Shown: positions 48,929 to 62,235 of the stretch, piece by piece
How the letters are laid out: the number at the start of each line of letters is the position of its first letter
Numbering within the stretch: the first letter of the stretch is position 1
DNA from: Panax quinquefolius
Lineage: Eukaryota > Streptophyta > Magnoliopsida > Apiales > Araliaceae
Direction: 5' to 3'
DNA: 64,000 bases
Assembly (NCBI GenBank): GCA_020205615.1
Contig: JAINUW010000418.1
Location: forward strand, 248,001-312,000
The notes under the pieces: generated by a model
The model's database searches: none
Told to the model about the DNA's origin: nothing
What the model saw: the letters and a program-made list of their open reading frames with translations, nothing else
Program-made: the position numbers and the translations under genes

Positions 48929-49530
48929 TCATTTCTTTACCCAAACTTGTTTTATTTTAATTTTACTACAGTTTGTATCAAAATGTCCTTTTAAACCACA
49001 TTTTCTGCAAGTAACATAAGGTGAGCAATAAAGAGGCTTGTTCCTTGGTTTATTATTTATTACTCTAATTTTATTAGTCGTTCTTTTTATGTTTTTAACA
49101 GGATTATATCCAATTCCTTGTTTATCTAAGCTTGACCTTTGAGCACCCAACATTATATTTAAATTCTCTTCTCCTTGAACAAATTTTGCAAGATCTTTTT
49201 TCAAAGATATTATTTCTTCCTCATTGTTACTTTGCATGTTCATTATTTTTCCATCATTAAAATCATCTATACAAGTATCTCTCATTTTCAAGCTTTCTTT
49301 TAAATCATCATTTTCCTTTTTAAGGCTATTATTTTCTTTATTTAATTTGTTTGCACGATTATACAAAATTTTATTATAATTATCTAAATATCCAATTTTA
49401 GCATTCAACTGAGATACTTCACATAATGAGCAATCTTTAACTATTTCTTATTTTTCCTCAATTAAAGTTTCTACTTCCTTTATTAAGTCATTTATCCAAC
49501 TTTTCAGGTGAGCATTTTTCTCTTTCATAC
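48929..49530 (-). pseudogene. gag C-terminal part of copia element G
   Basis: Coiled-coil-like NKENNSLKKENDDLKESLK, then an intact zinc knuckle CRKCGLKGHFDTNC and KQVWVKK. A stop near 49450 and frame breaks separate it from the main gag frame. Confidence 0.75.
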
Positions 49531-49538
49531 GAAGGTTT

Positions 49539-50600
49539 TCATTTTTTTAAAACAAGATAGTCAAAAATAGTAATTTCTCCAAGTTCAGGACTTACCTCAG
49601 ATGTTTCCTCATTGTATATTCCAGTGAAGCACAGTTGAGCAGTTTCTTCTTCTTGATCTTCATGATCAGATTCATCATCACTCCATGTCATTAGAGCCTT
49701 CCCTTTTGAACCATTTTCTTTGTTCTTTCTTTTTAGTTGGAAGCAATCTCTTTTGAAGTGTCCAGGCCTTCCACATTCGAAATAGGTTTCCTCTTGAGGC
49801 TTTTGCTTGAAATCTTTCTTGTTGTTGAAGGATTTTGTTGGTAATTTTGATTTATTCTTCTTTCGGATCAGCTCCCTCAATTTTCTGGTCATTAATGCTA
49901 TTTCTTCATCCGAATCTTCATCATTGCCTTCTATGTAGCTTTCAGCTTGTAGAGCCAAGGTCTTCTTCTTAGGTTCCTCATCTTCTTCATCATACAATTT
50001 TAGTTGGTTTTCAAACTCTTCAAGTTCTCCGAATAAGTTAAGAGTTTCCATTGCGCTGATTGTGGCCGAGTCTTGAAGTGTGGTAAACTTTGGTGCGAAT
50101 CGCTTTGGCATGACTCTAAGAAGCTTTCGGTTGATTTCCTTTTGATCAATCTTTCGTCCGAACATGCTTAGAGAATTCATTAGAGTAAGGAATCTTGCTT
50201 GGGCATCTCTAATTGATTCATTTTTCTCCAATTTGAATATCTCGTATTCGTGCATTAGCATGCTCAGCTTGACCTCCTTCACTTTAGTAGTACCCTCGTG
50301 GCTCATGATGACTGTGTCCCAAATTTCCTTAGCCATAGTACAAGAGGAGACCTTATCTATCTCCGACTGAACAATGCCACTTAAAAGTGTATTCATGGCC
50401 TTGGAATTATAAGACACCATATACAATTCATTTGAGTCCATTTCCATGAGATTCTTTGGCTTGCCATCATCATGTCGCGGAATGACTGGTCCATGTTCGA
50501 CTACCCACCATTCCCATGGGTCACGGTTCAGATAGATCTTCATCCTGAACTTCCAAAAATTGAAGTTCTAACTTCCGAGCAACAGCGGTGGCCTACTTGT
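49539..50600 (-). pseudogene. gag of copia element G (UBN2-type)
   Basis: 334 open codons from 50543, MKIYLNRDPWEWW, with the KEIWDTVIMSHEGT and LMHEYEIFKLEKNESI blocks of copia Gag and a knuckle FECGRPGHFKRDC whose first Cys is Tyr. The true start is upstream: NFNFWKFR precedes Met-50543 in frame behind one TAG, where a Glu codon is expected. Asp/Glu-rich spacers follow the capsid part. Confidence 0.86.
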
Positions 50601-50679
50601 GGACTGACCTTCTTGAAAGTTTTGGTGTGCTATAGGATCTTGCCCTACGTTCTGTAACGATCAATATTAGTAGAGCCTT

Positions 50680-50693
50680 GCTCTGATACCAAA
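50680..50693 (-). promoter_or_regulatory. Primer binding site of copia element G
   Basis: The minus strand reads TTTGGTATCAGAGC directly after the LTR end ...GAATTACA. Confidence 0.85.
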
Positions 50694-53049
50694 TGTAATT
50701 CAGTGTATGTGCACACCTAGAGGGGGGTGAATAGGTGTTTAAACTAAAAGTGATAAACGGTGAAAACTTTTTGAAATTTTATGGTATATGTATAATTCAG
50801 ACAGCTACACATGTCTACTTTAGTGTCTTCTTTAGCTTATGTTCTTCGTTTCTTATTATCAGACAGCTAAACCTGTCTGCTTTAGTGTCTGGATAGTGGC
50901 GTGAATAACAAAAAATAAACAAACAAAATGGTAAAGTGCAGAAACGTAAAGGCACCAAGATTTTTATGTGGTTCAGCCCCTATCCTCTATCTAGTGGCCT
51001 AATCCACGTCCAATCCCAACTAGGATTGGAGACTCTTTTTATTACTTTTAAAAACTCAATACAAGAATTACTCCCTGTTACAAAGAAGCCTCAATATCTG
51101 ATGTTGGACACCTATGCCCTCTTTTTGCACCTCTGCAACTTGCGCACCTCTGCACCTCTTCTCACCTCTGAGACCCTTGAAGCCTTCTATGAACAGACTA
51201 AGTAAACTCAAGCCAAAACTATGCTTACACTCGGTTTACAAAGAATAAAATTTCCAGCACAAACGAATATAATAGATAAGAATAGATGGCTGGAATAAAA
51301 CAATTGAAAAGCTCTGATGTAATATCTCAACTTGATTGCAGATTCTGAGTTGTGTCTTGTTCAACCGAAGAGAAGGAGTATATATAACAATATATACAAC
51401 GGCTATAACATATGCTAGCTAAGATTTCACAGTCCCGTTAGTAGCCACCCATAATTTCAGCAGCTTTGAATCACAAGAAAGATATTAAGCAGATATGTGC
51501 CAGCTATTTGATTTTGAAGAGCTGAAATAAAGGAGAGAAACTCTACCCACAATCAACTGTGTTAAACCGGAACAAAAGGAGATAAATAAAGATAATACTA
51601 AAAAGCTTCAGTAGGACTCTTTTTTCAAAATAGACTACTAACTAATATGGGCTCCACTAAGCAAGATAACATCCTTAATTAAATTATCACCCACGAGATA
51701 CACTGATGAAACAAAGGAGCCAATTTGGGCTAGCTGGATTTAAGGACCATAATATCTGTTACTATTTATAAATACCAACATACCTTAATAAACTCCAATT
51801 CAATTCTTCCTTAATCAGCTCCAAATCAAATCTTCCTTAAGAACACTTCAATTCAAATGTGAACTGATTTTAAATCATATCAACGTAAGGAAGTCAGCAG
51901 CAAATGTCCATGAAATAACCATAATCCATGCATATCAATTATAATATTATAATCTATAATCCATGTGACGCCCCCAAAATTAGGTATACATCACCCATCT
52001 TGGGTCGACACTTACATGGTACAGAATTTAAAAACAACTTATTAACATAACTGTCGTGTACAATACGACATAAACCGTGAGTTTAAATACAAATATAAAT
52101 CTACTAGATATTATACAAACTCAAATAAAAAGTCCTCATTATAATTATTATCACACTATTTTACGTAATAGTGAGGACTACTAATGCTATCTTCGTGGAC
52201 CATCACTGCTTCCCACTCTCGTCCCAAACTATATTATCATTTCCTCAAGAGAACAAAGAAAGAAAGGGTGAGCTCAACTAGCCCAAGAAGAAATATTATG
52301 AGTAAGATAATGCGTAATAAATTATCAATAGTCTTCAATAATGTTAAACCGATAAAATACAATAGATAAACCAGTTTAACTGCAATGAATATGCAATCCA
52401 TTAAAAGAGTCAAGTAGAAAATAAAGTCTACTATCTTTTAGGTTTTAAAAGGTTTTTCATCATCGTTTATAGCCGAGACTCAAATTTTTTAATAAATATT
52501 TCACATCATCGAATCACCCCCGCACTACTACGGCCAAGGATATTCTTTAGTATCACGACCACAATTATTCATGCACTACACGCCAAGAATATTTGTGTAT
52601 TCATTAATGGTCATGATCATGCCAACAATCGGCCCATCAATGCACTACTACCATCGAGGATTTTTATCACATCATTTGTAACATTACGGCCATGATTACA
52701 CCGAATAGTCTCTCGGTCATAATCATACCAAGTCCATCTATGCACTATGTGCCAGCCACGAGATGACTTTCAAAAAAATATAAACATGAGGATGATGACA
52801 ATGATATAAGAATTCAATAAAACAAGTTCAAGAATTATTTTATCCAGAATTATTAACGCCCAAATTGTCAACATTATATCTTTTTTTGTAGAGTAAAATT
52901 CAAGAATGATCAAGAATATTTCCATGAAAAGATATGGATGAAACGCAAATATCAAGGATATTCTACTAATTTCATGGAGTATAGAAGTCAAAGTTTTAAC
53001 CAACTGGGTATAATAAAGAATGGAATAACAAAAAAATCACCATGCATGC

Positions 53050-53430
53050 GATAGATCGCATGCATGTGTTATTCCAATGTAATAATAAATAACGGAACCA
53101 GTCGTGAAATTCACAATCGGCTGTGATGTTCCAATGTAATAATAAAGATGGAACTGCATCCTGTAAAACACACGTGATAGGATATTCCAATGTAATAATA
53201 AAGATTTTAACCAGTCCTGTAAAAAACACATGCATGTGATGTTCCAATAGAATAATAAAGATTTTAACCAGTCCGTGTAAAACACATGCATGTGATGTTC
53301 CAAATGTAATAATAATAAAGACGAAACTGTGTCCTGTAAAAAACACACGCATGTGATGTTCCAATGTAATAATAGAAGAATGTCACCAAGTATAGGGTAA
53401 ACCACTTTATACAAAGTTATTCTAATGTAA
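53050..53430 (-). repeat. Class 2 repeat block in LTR of H
   Basis: Six or so units of about 60 bp: gatgttccaatgtaataata, then ggaac or ggaat and a tgtaaaacacacatg-type spacer. The partner block is at 60510-60925. Confidence 0.7.
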
Positions 53431-53614
53431 TAATAAGCAATGGAATAACAACAGCTTCTTCATGAATAAGAAAGAATAACAACCCTTACATTTGGTAGAG
53501 ATTGAATATCGCAAAGAAGCAGTAGTAACAAAATACTCTTCTTCTTTTCTCTTATTCTCTATACTTTCTCTCTATAGCTTGAATGAATTCGTGAAAATAA
53601 TGAAGCCCTAGCCT

Positions 53615-53623
53615 CTATTTATA
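53615..53623 (-). promoter_or_regulatory. TATA box, left LTR of H
   Basis: The minus strand reads TATAAATAG; the partner is at 61094-61102. Confidence 0.7.
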
Positions 53624-53754
53624 GAAGATTTCTAGCTTAGCACCGCCGTGTGTGAAAAGGCAAGTGGCTCGATTTAATCGGGTTTCGACGCTCAGAATGT
53701 GAAACGACAAGTGGTTCGACGCCTATAATGTGAAACGACAAGTGGTTCGACGTT

Positions 53755-53995
53755 TGGTAAAGGTAATTACTATTAACGGAAGGTAAATACTATCGACGAA
53801 GGTAAATACTATTCACAAGGGTAATTACTATCGACGAAGGTAATTACTATCGATTTAAGGTAAATACTATTCACAAGGGTAATTACTATCGACGAAGGTA
53901 ATTACTATCGACGAAGGTAAATACTATTCACAAGGGTAATTACTATCGACGAAGGTAATTACTATCGACGAAGGTAAATACTATCGACGAAGAGA
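53755..53995 (-). repeat. Minisatellite in U3 of H (left copy)
   Basis: Alternating 19-20 bp units ggtaattactatcgacgaa and ggtaaatactattcacaag, about 12 units. It lies upstream of the promoter in the minus direction, where enhancer repeats often sit. The partner is at 61228-61475 with slightly different unit order. Confidence 0.85.
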
Positions 53996-54618
53996 CTCTT
54001 AGATGATGACATACGAGCCCCCATAAAATAATCAAACTTACCACAAATCATTTTTTTTTTCATCAACACATATTTAATCTTTCAACAATTATTAATCATT
54101 TATAACTTGTCGTCTCAATTATTGATTTAATACTATAACATATTATACGTGATGATATTGTGACAATAATTGAATCAATAATATAAGAGATATGATGCAA
54201 GCAATTATTATCAGAAAGTAATAATCGAGCATAGCCGAAAGTGACTTTCACGTAAGCATCAATAATCAATACCGTAGTGCTACTACGCAACTACGCCAGA
54301 CATCGCATTTTTTACCACGGGTAGTTCAACAGTTTTTAATTCAGAATAACACCTCCGCCGTTATTTTTATAAAATATTTTTGTCGTTTTTTCAATCCGAC
54401 AATAATTTCGTATGGGTCCACCAATGATTGAGCATTGTATTTAATATTCCCTAACAAAAGAATATTCCCCACCAAACTAATATTTTATAACAACTTGCAT
54501 ACTTTGCAAAATTTATAAATATTACCCACAACTATAACATTATATCAAATTTATTCCATAATATTCAAAAATAATATTTATAGAAAAATTCATCTTTATT
54601 AAAAAGTCGGGTCTTACA

Positions 54619-54960
54619 ACCTCCCTTCTTATGAAATTTTCGCCTCTAAATTAGGGTACGATCGGTATGTCAAGAGGTAAGGATACCTTGATTTCATTTT
54701 CGATTCTAACTCCCAAGTCATTTCCTCAACATCGTGGTTCCTCCACAAAACTTTGACTTGAGGTATAACCTCGAGCGTAGAATATGTTCCTTCTTATCCA
54801 AAATTTGAACAGAAACTCTTCATACGCCAAATCTTCCGCTATTTCGTCCCGGCTTCTAACTCAATAATATGGTTCGGGTCTTTCACATATTTACGTAACA
54901 TAGATATGTGAAAAACGTTATGAACATTTAGACATATTTGGCAGAAAGCGAGTCTATAGG
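54619..54960 (-). pseudogene. Pol C-terminus of element H
   Basis: Polypurine tract AAGAAGGGAGG beside the LTR, then broken frames matching the chromodomain/integrase end of C (VKVLWRNH and ELE in pieces near 54700-54760). Confidence 0.6.
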
Positions 54961-56100
54961 CCACAGCCTACTCGATCGAGGATTAAAATGGACCGATGAA
55001 TCGAGGGTTAAGTTTTCCTCTCTTTCCAAATCTTGTAACTCCTTTCCATGGAGCAACTCTTAACAACACATGATCTCCTATATCGAATTCCACGCCCTTT
55101 CATGAAGATCAAGATAACTCTTTTGTCGATTTTGTGAGGTTTTTATACGCTTGTCGGATCGTTTCAATCTTTTTCCGTAGTCATACGCATACCAACTCCC
55201 GGCCCCAACAACGTTGCTTCACCCACCTCATCCCAAAGATACCGAGAACGACACTTTCTTCCATACAACGCTCGAATGGAGCCATGCCAATACTTGCTTG
55301 ATAACCGTTGTTGTAGGAAAACTCCACCAATGGTAAGAACTTGTCCCAACTCCCTTGAAATCAAGGACACGAGTCTTAATAGATCTTCAAGAGTTTGAAT
55401 AGTCCTCTCCGATTGTCCGTCCGTCTCGAGGATGATATGCCGAAGCTAAATCGTAAGTCCGCGCTCATAGCTTTTTGCAAACCAACCCAAAATCGTGAAG
55501 TGAATCTTGGTCTCGATCGAAACTATGGATACCCCAAGATACCATGCAGCTTCTTACAATCTCGCTAATGTACATACGAGCAAGACGTTCAAGTGTATAA
55601 GTTTCTCAGACGCAGAAGAAATGAGCAGACTTGGTCAACCTATCAACAATGACCCAAATCGCATCAATGCCCGAGAAACCTTAGAAGACCCCAGAACTAA
55701 ATCCATGGTAATGTGCTCCCACTTCCATTCCGAATTTCAAGTGGTTGCAATGGACCTTTTGGTACTTGATGCTCCGCTTTAACTCGTTGACAAGTTAGAC
55801 ACCTTGAGATAAACAAACGCTTATCTCTCTCTTCATATTGCTCCACCAAAATGTACGATTTAATATCATGATACATTTTGGTACTCCTGTGATGGATTGC
55901 AAATGGTGTGTTGTGTGCTCCATCATGATATTATACTTTAAATCGTGGTCGTTAGGAACACAAAGTCCTGGAGTCGACTCAAGTATTCCTTCTTCATCGA
56001 TTCTTGCTTCCCAAGATAAGCACCTTCTTGCACTTTCTTCCTCATACGCGATCACCTCCGTGTATGTAGCTTGAGCAAATTTTAACTTTATCAATTAAAG
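54960..56100 (-). pseudogene. Integrase of element H
   Basis: Pieces: YGRKCRSRYLWDEVGEATLLGP (55164-55370 region), and the zinc region RTFWWSNMKREI with preceding SITGVPKCIMILN in 55795-56094. The same layout as C; frames broken many times. Confidence 0.72.
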
Positions 56101-56700
56101 TCGGTTCTACTCAGATACTCGCTATCATCACACGCGTCCCTCGAGTCTTTAATTCTATCTCCATCCTTTGCAAGTCACACAAAATGGGCCATATTGACAA
56201 TATCGCACTCAGATTGCATATGATTTTCTACTCAATGCGCGCCTACTACCACGCTCGCTTTTCCAGGATGGTATCGATGGTATGATCATAATCTTTCAAC
56301 AGCTTCAAGCCAACGTCGTTGTCGCATGTTGAGTTCCTTTTGAGTGAAGAAATATTTGAGGCTTTTTATGATCCGTAAAGATCTCCACTTTCTCCCCATA
56401 CAAGTAATGCCTCCAAATTTTAAGTGCAGAAGATAATACCGCTAACTCTAGATCATGAGTAGGATAATTCCTCTCATATTCTTTGAGTTGTCGCGAGGCA
56501 TAAAGCTATTACTTTTCCATGTTGCATGAGAACACATCCCACCCTTTTGCCCAAGCATCATCAGAGATGACAAATCCTCCGAGCCGATGGTATTGTCGTA
56601 ACAAAATGAAATAAGTCTCCTCTTGAGTTCTTGAAAACTCTTCTCACATTCTTCGCTCCAACCGAACTTTGTATCTTTCCGAGTCACCGAGTCAATGGAA
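56100..56700 (-). pseudogene. RNase H of element H
   Basis: The minus strand in broken frames gives LELAA, the YLYGEK-EIF-D-KSLK block and TRKDTKFGWSEECEKSFQEL (56448-56687), the RT/RNase H connection. Confidence 0.68.
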
Positions 56701-57540
56701 TAGCGATTCGAGAAAATCCTTCCATTTAATCTCCGATAATAACCAACTAAACCGAGAAAGCTACGATTTTGGCCATCGATTTAGGTTGTTCCCACTTTGA
56801 ATAGCTTCAATCTTTTCATTGGGTCAACAGATATTCCATGACTTGATACCACGTGCCCAAGGAATGCTACTTCTTCAAGCCGTAACTCGCATTTCTTCAA
56901 TTTGGCATAAAGCTTATATTCACGAAGCTTTTGGAGTGTCACCTCAAGTGTTGCTTTCATGATCTTCACGGCTTTTGGAATAAATAAGGATGTCATCAAT
57001 AAAGACGACCACAAAGTGATCTAAATATTCCTTGAATACTTGGCTCATCATATCCATGAAGGCGTTAGAGAGCATTAGTCAATCCAAAGGACATGACTAG
57101 GAATTCATAATGCCCGCATCGAGTTTCAAAGCCGCCTTTGGAATGTCACGGTTCTAATCTTCAATTGGTGATATCCTAACGAAGATCAATCTTTTGAAAA
57201 GAATTTGCTCCTTGCAACCGGGTCAAACAGTCATCAAATACGTGGCAATGGATACCTATTTTTGATGGTGACGTGATTCAACTCCCGATAATCAATACAA
57301 AGTCGCGATACTCCCATCTTTCTTCTTCACGTAATGTAACAGAGCACCCCAAGGAGAAGTACTAGGATTTAATAAAGCCAATGTCTAACAATTCCTCGCA
57401 ATTGGGTCTTTAACTCCTCAAGTTCAATAGAGCTATTCGATATGGGGCTTTGGAAATAGGTTTTGTACCGGGTTCAAGGTCGATACAAAATTCAATTTCA
57501 CGCCCGGGGTAGGCCAGAAGTTTTGGGAATACGTCAGAAA
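56700..57540 (-). pseudogene. Reverse transcriptase of element H
   Basis: Stretch 56781-57014 has [20 protein letters not shown] and [13 protein letters not shown]. Just upstream the catalytic FIDDIL is encoded near 56985-57010. The PWGA and YPLPRI-type blocks lie in other frames near 57240-57360. Confidence 0.75.
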
Positions 57541-57584
57541 TTTATTAACAATAGGAATATCGCTTAAAACCGACGTATTTTTAT

Positions 57585-58209
57585 TTAAATCGTGATATGA
57601 GCTAAGAAAGCTTGACATCCGCTTTTCAATAAACGAATAGCTTTATGGCTTGAGATGACCGTGATTGATTTTAATGGTTTGGTCGTTTGAATTCGCATAA
57701 TAGGTTGATTAGGAATATGAAAGCTAACAACCTTACGAAAACAATCAATTTTTGCATGATAAGTAGTTAACCAATCAATCCCTAGAATCACGCCAAATGC
57801 AAGTATTTTAATGAAATAAGATCGATGTGTAATGTGAGGGTACCGATTTGAACCAAACAAGACTTATAAACAAAGTGGATGTAATGAAGGTTTCTCCCAA
57901 CTGAGTTTCCACAGATAAGTCAAAGTCTAATTTCTCCTGAGTCAAATTTAATCGATGAGCGCAAGTAGGAGAAATAAAAGAATGGGTAGAACCCAGATCA
58001 AATAAAGTATAGACTTCATTAGAGTTTATGATAAGCTTACCCGTGATGACCTCATTCGGATTCCTTGCTCTTTGGGAGGTCACAACAAATGCTCTCCTCA
58101 GACTACCTGGCTTTTGAATTTTTCGGGACGGCCTTTGGTGCCTCCATCCTAGTCTGAATTTGTCTTCAGTAAACGACAAAATCGAGCTAAGTGACCTTCT
58201 CTTCCACAA
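57585..58209 (-). pseudogene. Protease of element H
   Basis: VYTLFDLGSTHSFISPTCAH (57808-58209): the active-site DSG reads DLG, which would abolish activity. Then ILAFGVILGIDWLTTYHAKI (57585-57860). Confidence 0.8.
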
Positions 58210-59270
58210 TTATAACATGCTTTGACTGGCATGACGCGCTTTGATCGATGTGTCCCTCTCCTCCGCATTTGAAGCATATGATAGGTGGTCTTTCTCCTTC
58301 CTTAACAATGGGTGCCGGTGCCGACGCCTTTTCCATCATTGTTGAATCTCCTTTTTTTGAAATGTCCATTCTTATTGTTTTTGGCCTCGATTACCACCAA
58401 GTGGTTACCATATCCGCCCGTTGATTCCTCCACGCTTGTTGTCACCGCTCGATGACTATTCTCGCCGGTATTATAATTTTGCTTACCGCTTCTTTTAGTC
58501 AGGTTGACTCATTATCGCGCTCCACTAATCGAGCCCTATTTACAACATCCGAATACAAACACGCTTTATGAGAAATAAGATGTCGACGATCTCCGCTTCA
58601 AACCTCTTAAAACATTCGCGCCATTCTCTCTTCATTATCCACCAAGTGGGACGTAAACCGTGATAACTCCGCAAATTTTGCCTCAGACATGCGACACCTG
58701 GCCATATTATTTTGTTCCAACTTGATAAACTCCACCTCCTTCATGCGGCTTAATACTTTCGTGAAAGTATTTGTCGTTGAATGCCTCCTGGAACTTCTCC
58801 CAAGATATCTTCAAGACAATTTGGTTGAGTACGTTTTACCGATTCCCACCAAGAATCCGCCTCTCCGCCAAGCAACATAAAGGCGGAAAGGAACCTTTGC
58901 TTCTGAGCATCCCAAGACATCAAATATCTTGGTAATCTGCTTTATCCATGCTTCCGCCAAGTGGTTTTGCTCTCCTTAAACTCCGGTGGTCCCAGCTCCT
59001 TAAATTGTTTAGCGGTGATCGCCCGAGAGTTTTCCGTGTTTCCACCCACGTTTTTGGACAGAGTCGCTCTCTCATCATTGCAGATAAATCGCATAAAGCC
59101 TCCGAACATTTGATCATTCGTCATTTGGTGGTCGTTGTTGTTGTTTGCATGAGGATTGTCGCCTTCTCGATGCACATTATCCCGATTATTTGATATGGTG
59201 AATCAACAATCGTCAAGCGCTCCATTGCTATTCTCAATATTCTCGAGATGTCATTTTCAGACATCGCCAC
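58187..59270 (-). pseudogene. gag of element H
   Basis: Zinc-knuckle piece ICFKCGGEGHIDQSASC (58187-58369; spacing disturbed) and capsid-like part KQFKELGPPEFKESK preceded by an Asn-rich HREGDNPHANNNNDHQ (58942-59175). Same gag family as element C. Confidence 0.72.
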
Positions 59271-59424
59271 AAAACAAAAGGTTAATTGACATGTAACAAA
59301 TTATCCCTATCTTCCCACCAACCAATAAAATATCACATAAACTTAGGTAGGTCATATTAGCGAAGGTATTTCTGCTCTCCCTCCTAGTACTATTCTCACA
59401 TCTTAGCCAGGATCATATCCCTAA

Positions 59425-59436
59425 GCTCGATACCAA
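59425..59436 (-). promoter_or_regulatory. Primer binding site of element H (one base short)
   Basis: The minus strand reads TTGGTATCGAGC beside the LTR, against TTGGTATCAGAGC in other elements; a CTG site is altered, as at many other places in the window. Confidence 0.75.
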
Positions 59437-59984
59437 TCGCGACGCCCCAAAATTAGGTATACATCACCCATCTTGGGTCGACACTTACATGGTATGTAAT
59501 TTAAAAACAACTTATTAACATAACTGCTGTGGTAATAATACGATATAAATCGTGAGTTTAAATACAAATATCGCCTACTAGATATTATACAAACTCAAAT
59601 AAAAAGTCCTCATTACAATTATTATCACACTATTTTACGTAATAGTGAGGACTACTAATGCTATCTTCAGACCATCACTGCTTCCGACTCGTCTCAAATT
59701 TATATTATCATTTCCTAAAGAGAAAAAGTGAAAGAAAGGGTGAGCTCAACTAGCCCAAGAAGAAATATTATGAGTAAGATAATGCGTAATAAATTATCAA
59801 TAGTCTTCAATAATGTTAAACCGATAAAATACAATAGACAACCGCTTTAATCTGCAATGAATATGCAATCCATTAAAAGAGTCAAGTAGAAAATAAAGTC
59901 TACTATCTTTTAGGTTTTAAAAGGTTTTTCATCATCGTTTATAATGAGACTCAAATTTTAATAAATATTTCACATCATCGAATC

Positions 59985-60058
59985 ACCCCCGCACTACGGC
60001 CAAGGATATTCTTTTTAGTATCACGACCACAATTATTCATGCACTACGGGCCAAGAAT
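59985..60058 (-). repeat. Class 1 hairpins in 5' LTR of H
   Basis: Sense arms ATCCTTG/CGGGGGT (59985-60007, pairing through U.G) and ATTCTTG/CATGAAT (60035-60058) around GCC(C)GTAGTG loops. Confidence 0.6.
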
Positions 60059-61227
60059 ATTTGTGTATTCATTAATGGTCATGATCATGCCAACAATCGT
60101 CCATCAATGCACTACTACCAATCGAGGATTTTTATCACATCATTTGTAACATTACGGCCATGATTACAATCAATAGTCTCTCGTCATAATCATACCAAGT
60201 CCATCTATGCACTATGTGCCACATATGACTGACTTTCAAAAAATATATAAACATGAGGATGATGACAATGATATAAGAATTCAATAAAACAAGTTCAAGA
60301 ATTATTTTATCCAGAATTATTAACGCCCAAATTGTCAACATTGATAATCGCTTTTGTAGAGTAAAATTCAAGAATGATCGTAAGAATATTTCCATGAAAA
60401 GATACATGGATGAAACGCAAATATCAAGGATATTCTACTAATTTCATGGAGTATAGAAGTCAAAGTTTTAACCAAATCGGGTATAATAAAGAATGGAATA
60501 ACAAAAGAAATCACCATGCATGCGATAGATCGCATGCATGAAAAAGTTATTCCAATGTAATAATAAATAACGGAAACAAAGTCGTGAAATTCACAAGCGA
60601 TTGTGATGTTCCAATGTAATAATAAAGATGGAACTGATCCGGTAAAAACACACGAGATAGGATATTCCAATGTAATAATAAAGACGGAACCAGTCCTGTA
60701 AAACACATGCATGTGATGTTCCAATGAATAATAAAGATTTTAACCAGTCGGTGTAAAACACACAAATGTGATGTTCCAACAGAATAATAATAAAGACGGA
60801 ACCAGTGTAGGTGTAAAACACATGCATGTGATGTTCCAATGTAATAATAGAAGAATGTCACCAAGTATAGGGTAAACCACTTATACAAAGTTATTCCAAT
60901 GTAATAATAAGCAATGGAATAACAACAGTTCTCTTCATGAATAAGAAAGAATAACACCCCTTACATTTGGTAGGAGATTGAATACGCAAAGCAGTAAGAA
61001 ACAAAATACTCTTCTTTCTTCTCTCTTATTCTCTCTATACTTTTTCTCTCTATAGCTTGAATGAATTCGTGAAAATAATGAAGCCCTAGGCCTCTATTTA
61101 TAGAAGATTTCTAGCTTAGCACCGCCGTGTGAAAAGGCAAGTGGCTCGGACGACTTGTTTGACGCGCTCGTAATGTGAAACGACAAGTGGTTCGGACGCT
61201 CAGAATGTGAAACGACAAGTGGTTCGA

Positions 61228-61475
61228 CGTCCGGTAAAGGTAATTACTATTAACGGAAGGTAAATACTATTGACGAAGGTAAATACTATTCACAAGGGTA
61301 ATTACTATATTGACGAAGGTAATTACTATCGACGAAGGTAAATACTATTCACAAGGGTAATTACTATCGACGAAGGTAATTACTATCGATTTAAGGTAAA
61401 TACTATTCACAAGGGTAATTACTATCGATTGAAGGTAATTACTATCGACGAAGGTAAATACTATCGACGAAGAGA
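61228..61475 (-). repeat. Minisatellite in U3 of H (right copy)
   Basis: Same 19-20 bp units as at 53755-53995. Confidence 0.85.
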
Positions 61476-62235
61476 CTCTTAGATGATGACATATGAGCCC
61501 CCATAAAATAATCAAACTTACCACAAATCATTTTTTTTTTCATCAACACATATTTAATCTTTCAACAATTATTAATCATTTATAACTTGTCGCCTCAATT
61601 ATTGATTTAATACTATAACATATTATATGTATGATATCGTGACAATAATTGAATCAATAATATAAGAGATATGATGCAAAGAATTATCGTGAAAGCAATA
61701 ATCGAAAGCATAGTGAGTGACTTTCACGTAAGCATCAATAATCAATACTGCAGTGCTACTACGCAACCACGCCAGACATCGCATTTTTTACCACCGGTAG
61801 TTCAACAGCTTTAAACAGAATACCTCCGCCACCGTTATTTTTATAAAATATTTTTGTCATTTTCAATCCGATAATAATACATTGCTAGGGGTCCACCAAT
61901 GATTGAGCATTTGTATTTAATATTCCCTAACAAAAAGAATATTCCCCACCAAACGTAATATTTTATAACAACTTGCATACTTTTGCAAAATTTATAAATA
62001 TTACCCACAACTATAACATTATATCAAATTTATTCCATAATATTCAAAATAATATTTATAGAAAAATTCATCTTTATTTATTAAAAAAGTGGGGTCTTAC
62101 AATCCATGCATATTTAATTATAATATTATAATCCATAATCCATGCATATTTAATAATAACACACCATGAACCATGCATGCTTAAATTAGTCATCAATCAA
62201 AACATCATACAATTTATGCACTACTTTAGCCAACA

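Larger units (their letters stand above)
51964..54618 (-). mobile_element. 3' LTR of element H
   Basis: 2655 bp, tgtgacgccccc...gggtcttaca. TATA box at 53615-53623 (minus strand). It holds class 1 hairpins (52515-52600), class 2 repeats (53050-53430) and a minisatellite upstream of the TATA box (53755-53995). Confidence 0.9.
51964..62101 (-). mobile_element. Element H: complete Ty3/gypsy chromovirus, degenerate
   Basis: LTRs 51964-54618 and 59437-62101, perfect TSD atcca (51959-51963, 62102-62106). Internal 54619-59436 carries gag, protease, RT, RNase H and integrase in the minus direction, in broken frames. Related to element C in coding region and to F in LTR text. Confidence 0.92.
59437..62101 (-). 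mobile_element. 5' LTR of element H
   Basis: 2665 bp; starts tcgcgacgcccc where tgtgacgcccc is expected. TATA box 61094-61102. Class 1 hairpins at 59985-60007 and 60035-60058, class 2 repeats 60510-60925, minisatellite 61228-61475. Confidence 0.9.
50694..62235 (-). mobile_element. Shared copia LTR, split by element H
   Basis: Right border: TGTTGGC on the minus strand at 62235, directly after purine tracts (two TTTAGGGGGAGC blocks, 62236-62270). Left border: ...GAATTACA at 50694, followed by the PBS of element G. Without H it is about 1.4 kb. TATA-like TATATATAC lies at 51375-51387. It therefore acts as 3' LTR of the right-hand copia unit (I) and 5' LTR of the left-hand unit (G). Confidence 0.7.

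Noticed and set aside
51760..51780. TGTTGG (minus strand) at 51780 as the start of the LTR of copia G
   Set aside because: No purine tract or TSD beside it; the better border is 62235, directly next to polypurine tracts. Kept as an alternative in the shared-LTR finding.
53755..53995. CRISPR or satellite centromere array
   Set aside because: Only about 240 bp, part of both LTRs of element H, no spacers.
54096..54290. 64-codon ORF in LTR of H
   Set aside because: Chance frame in AT-rich U3; no motif and no conservation with the other LTR.
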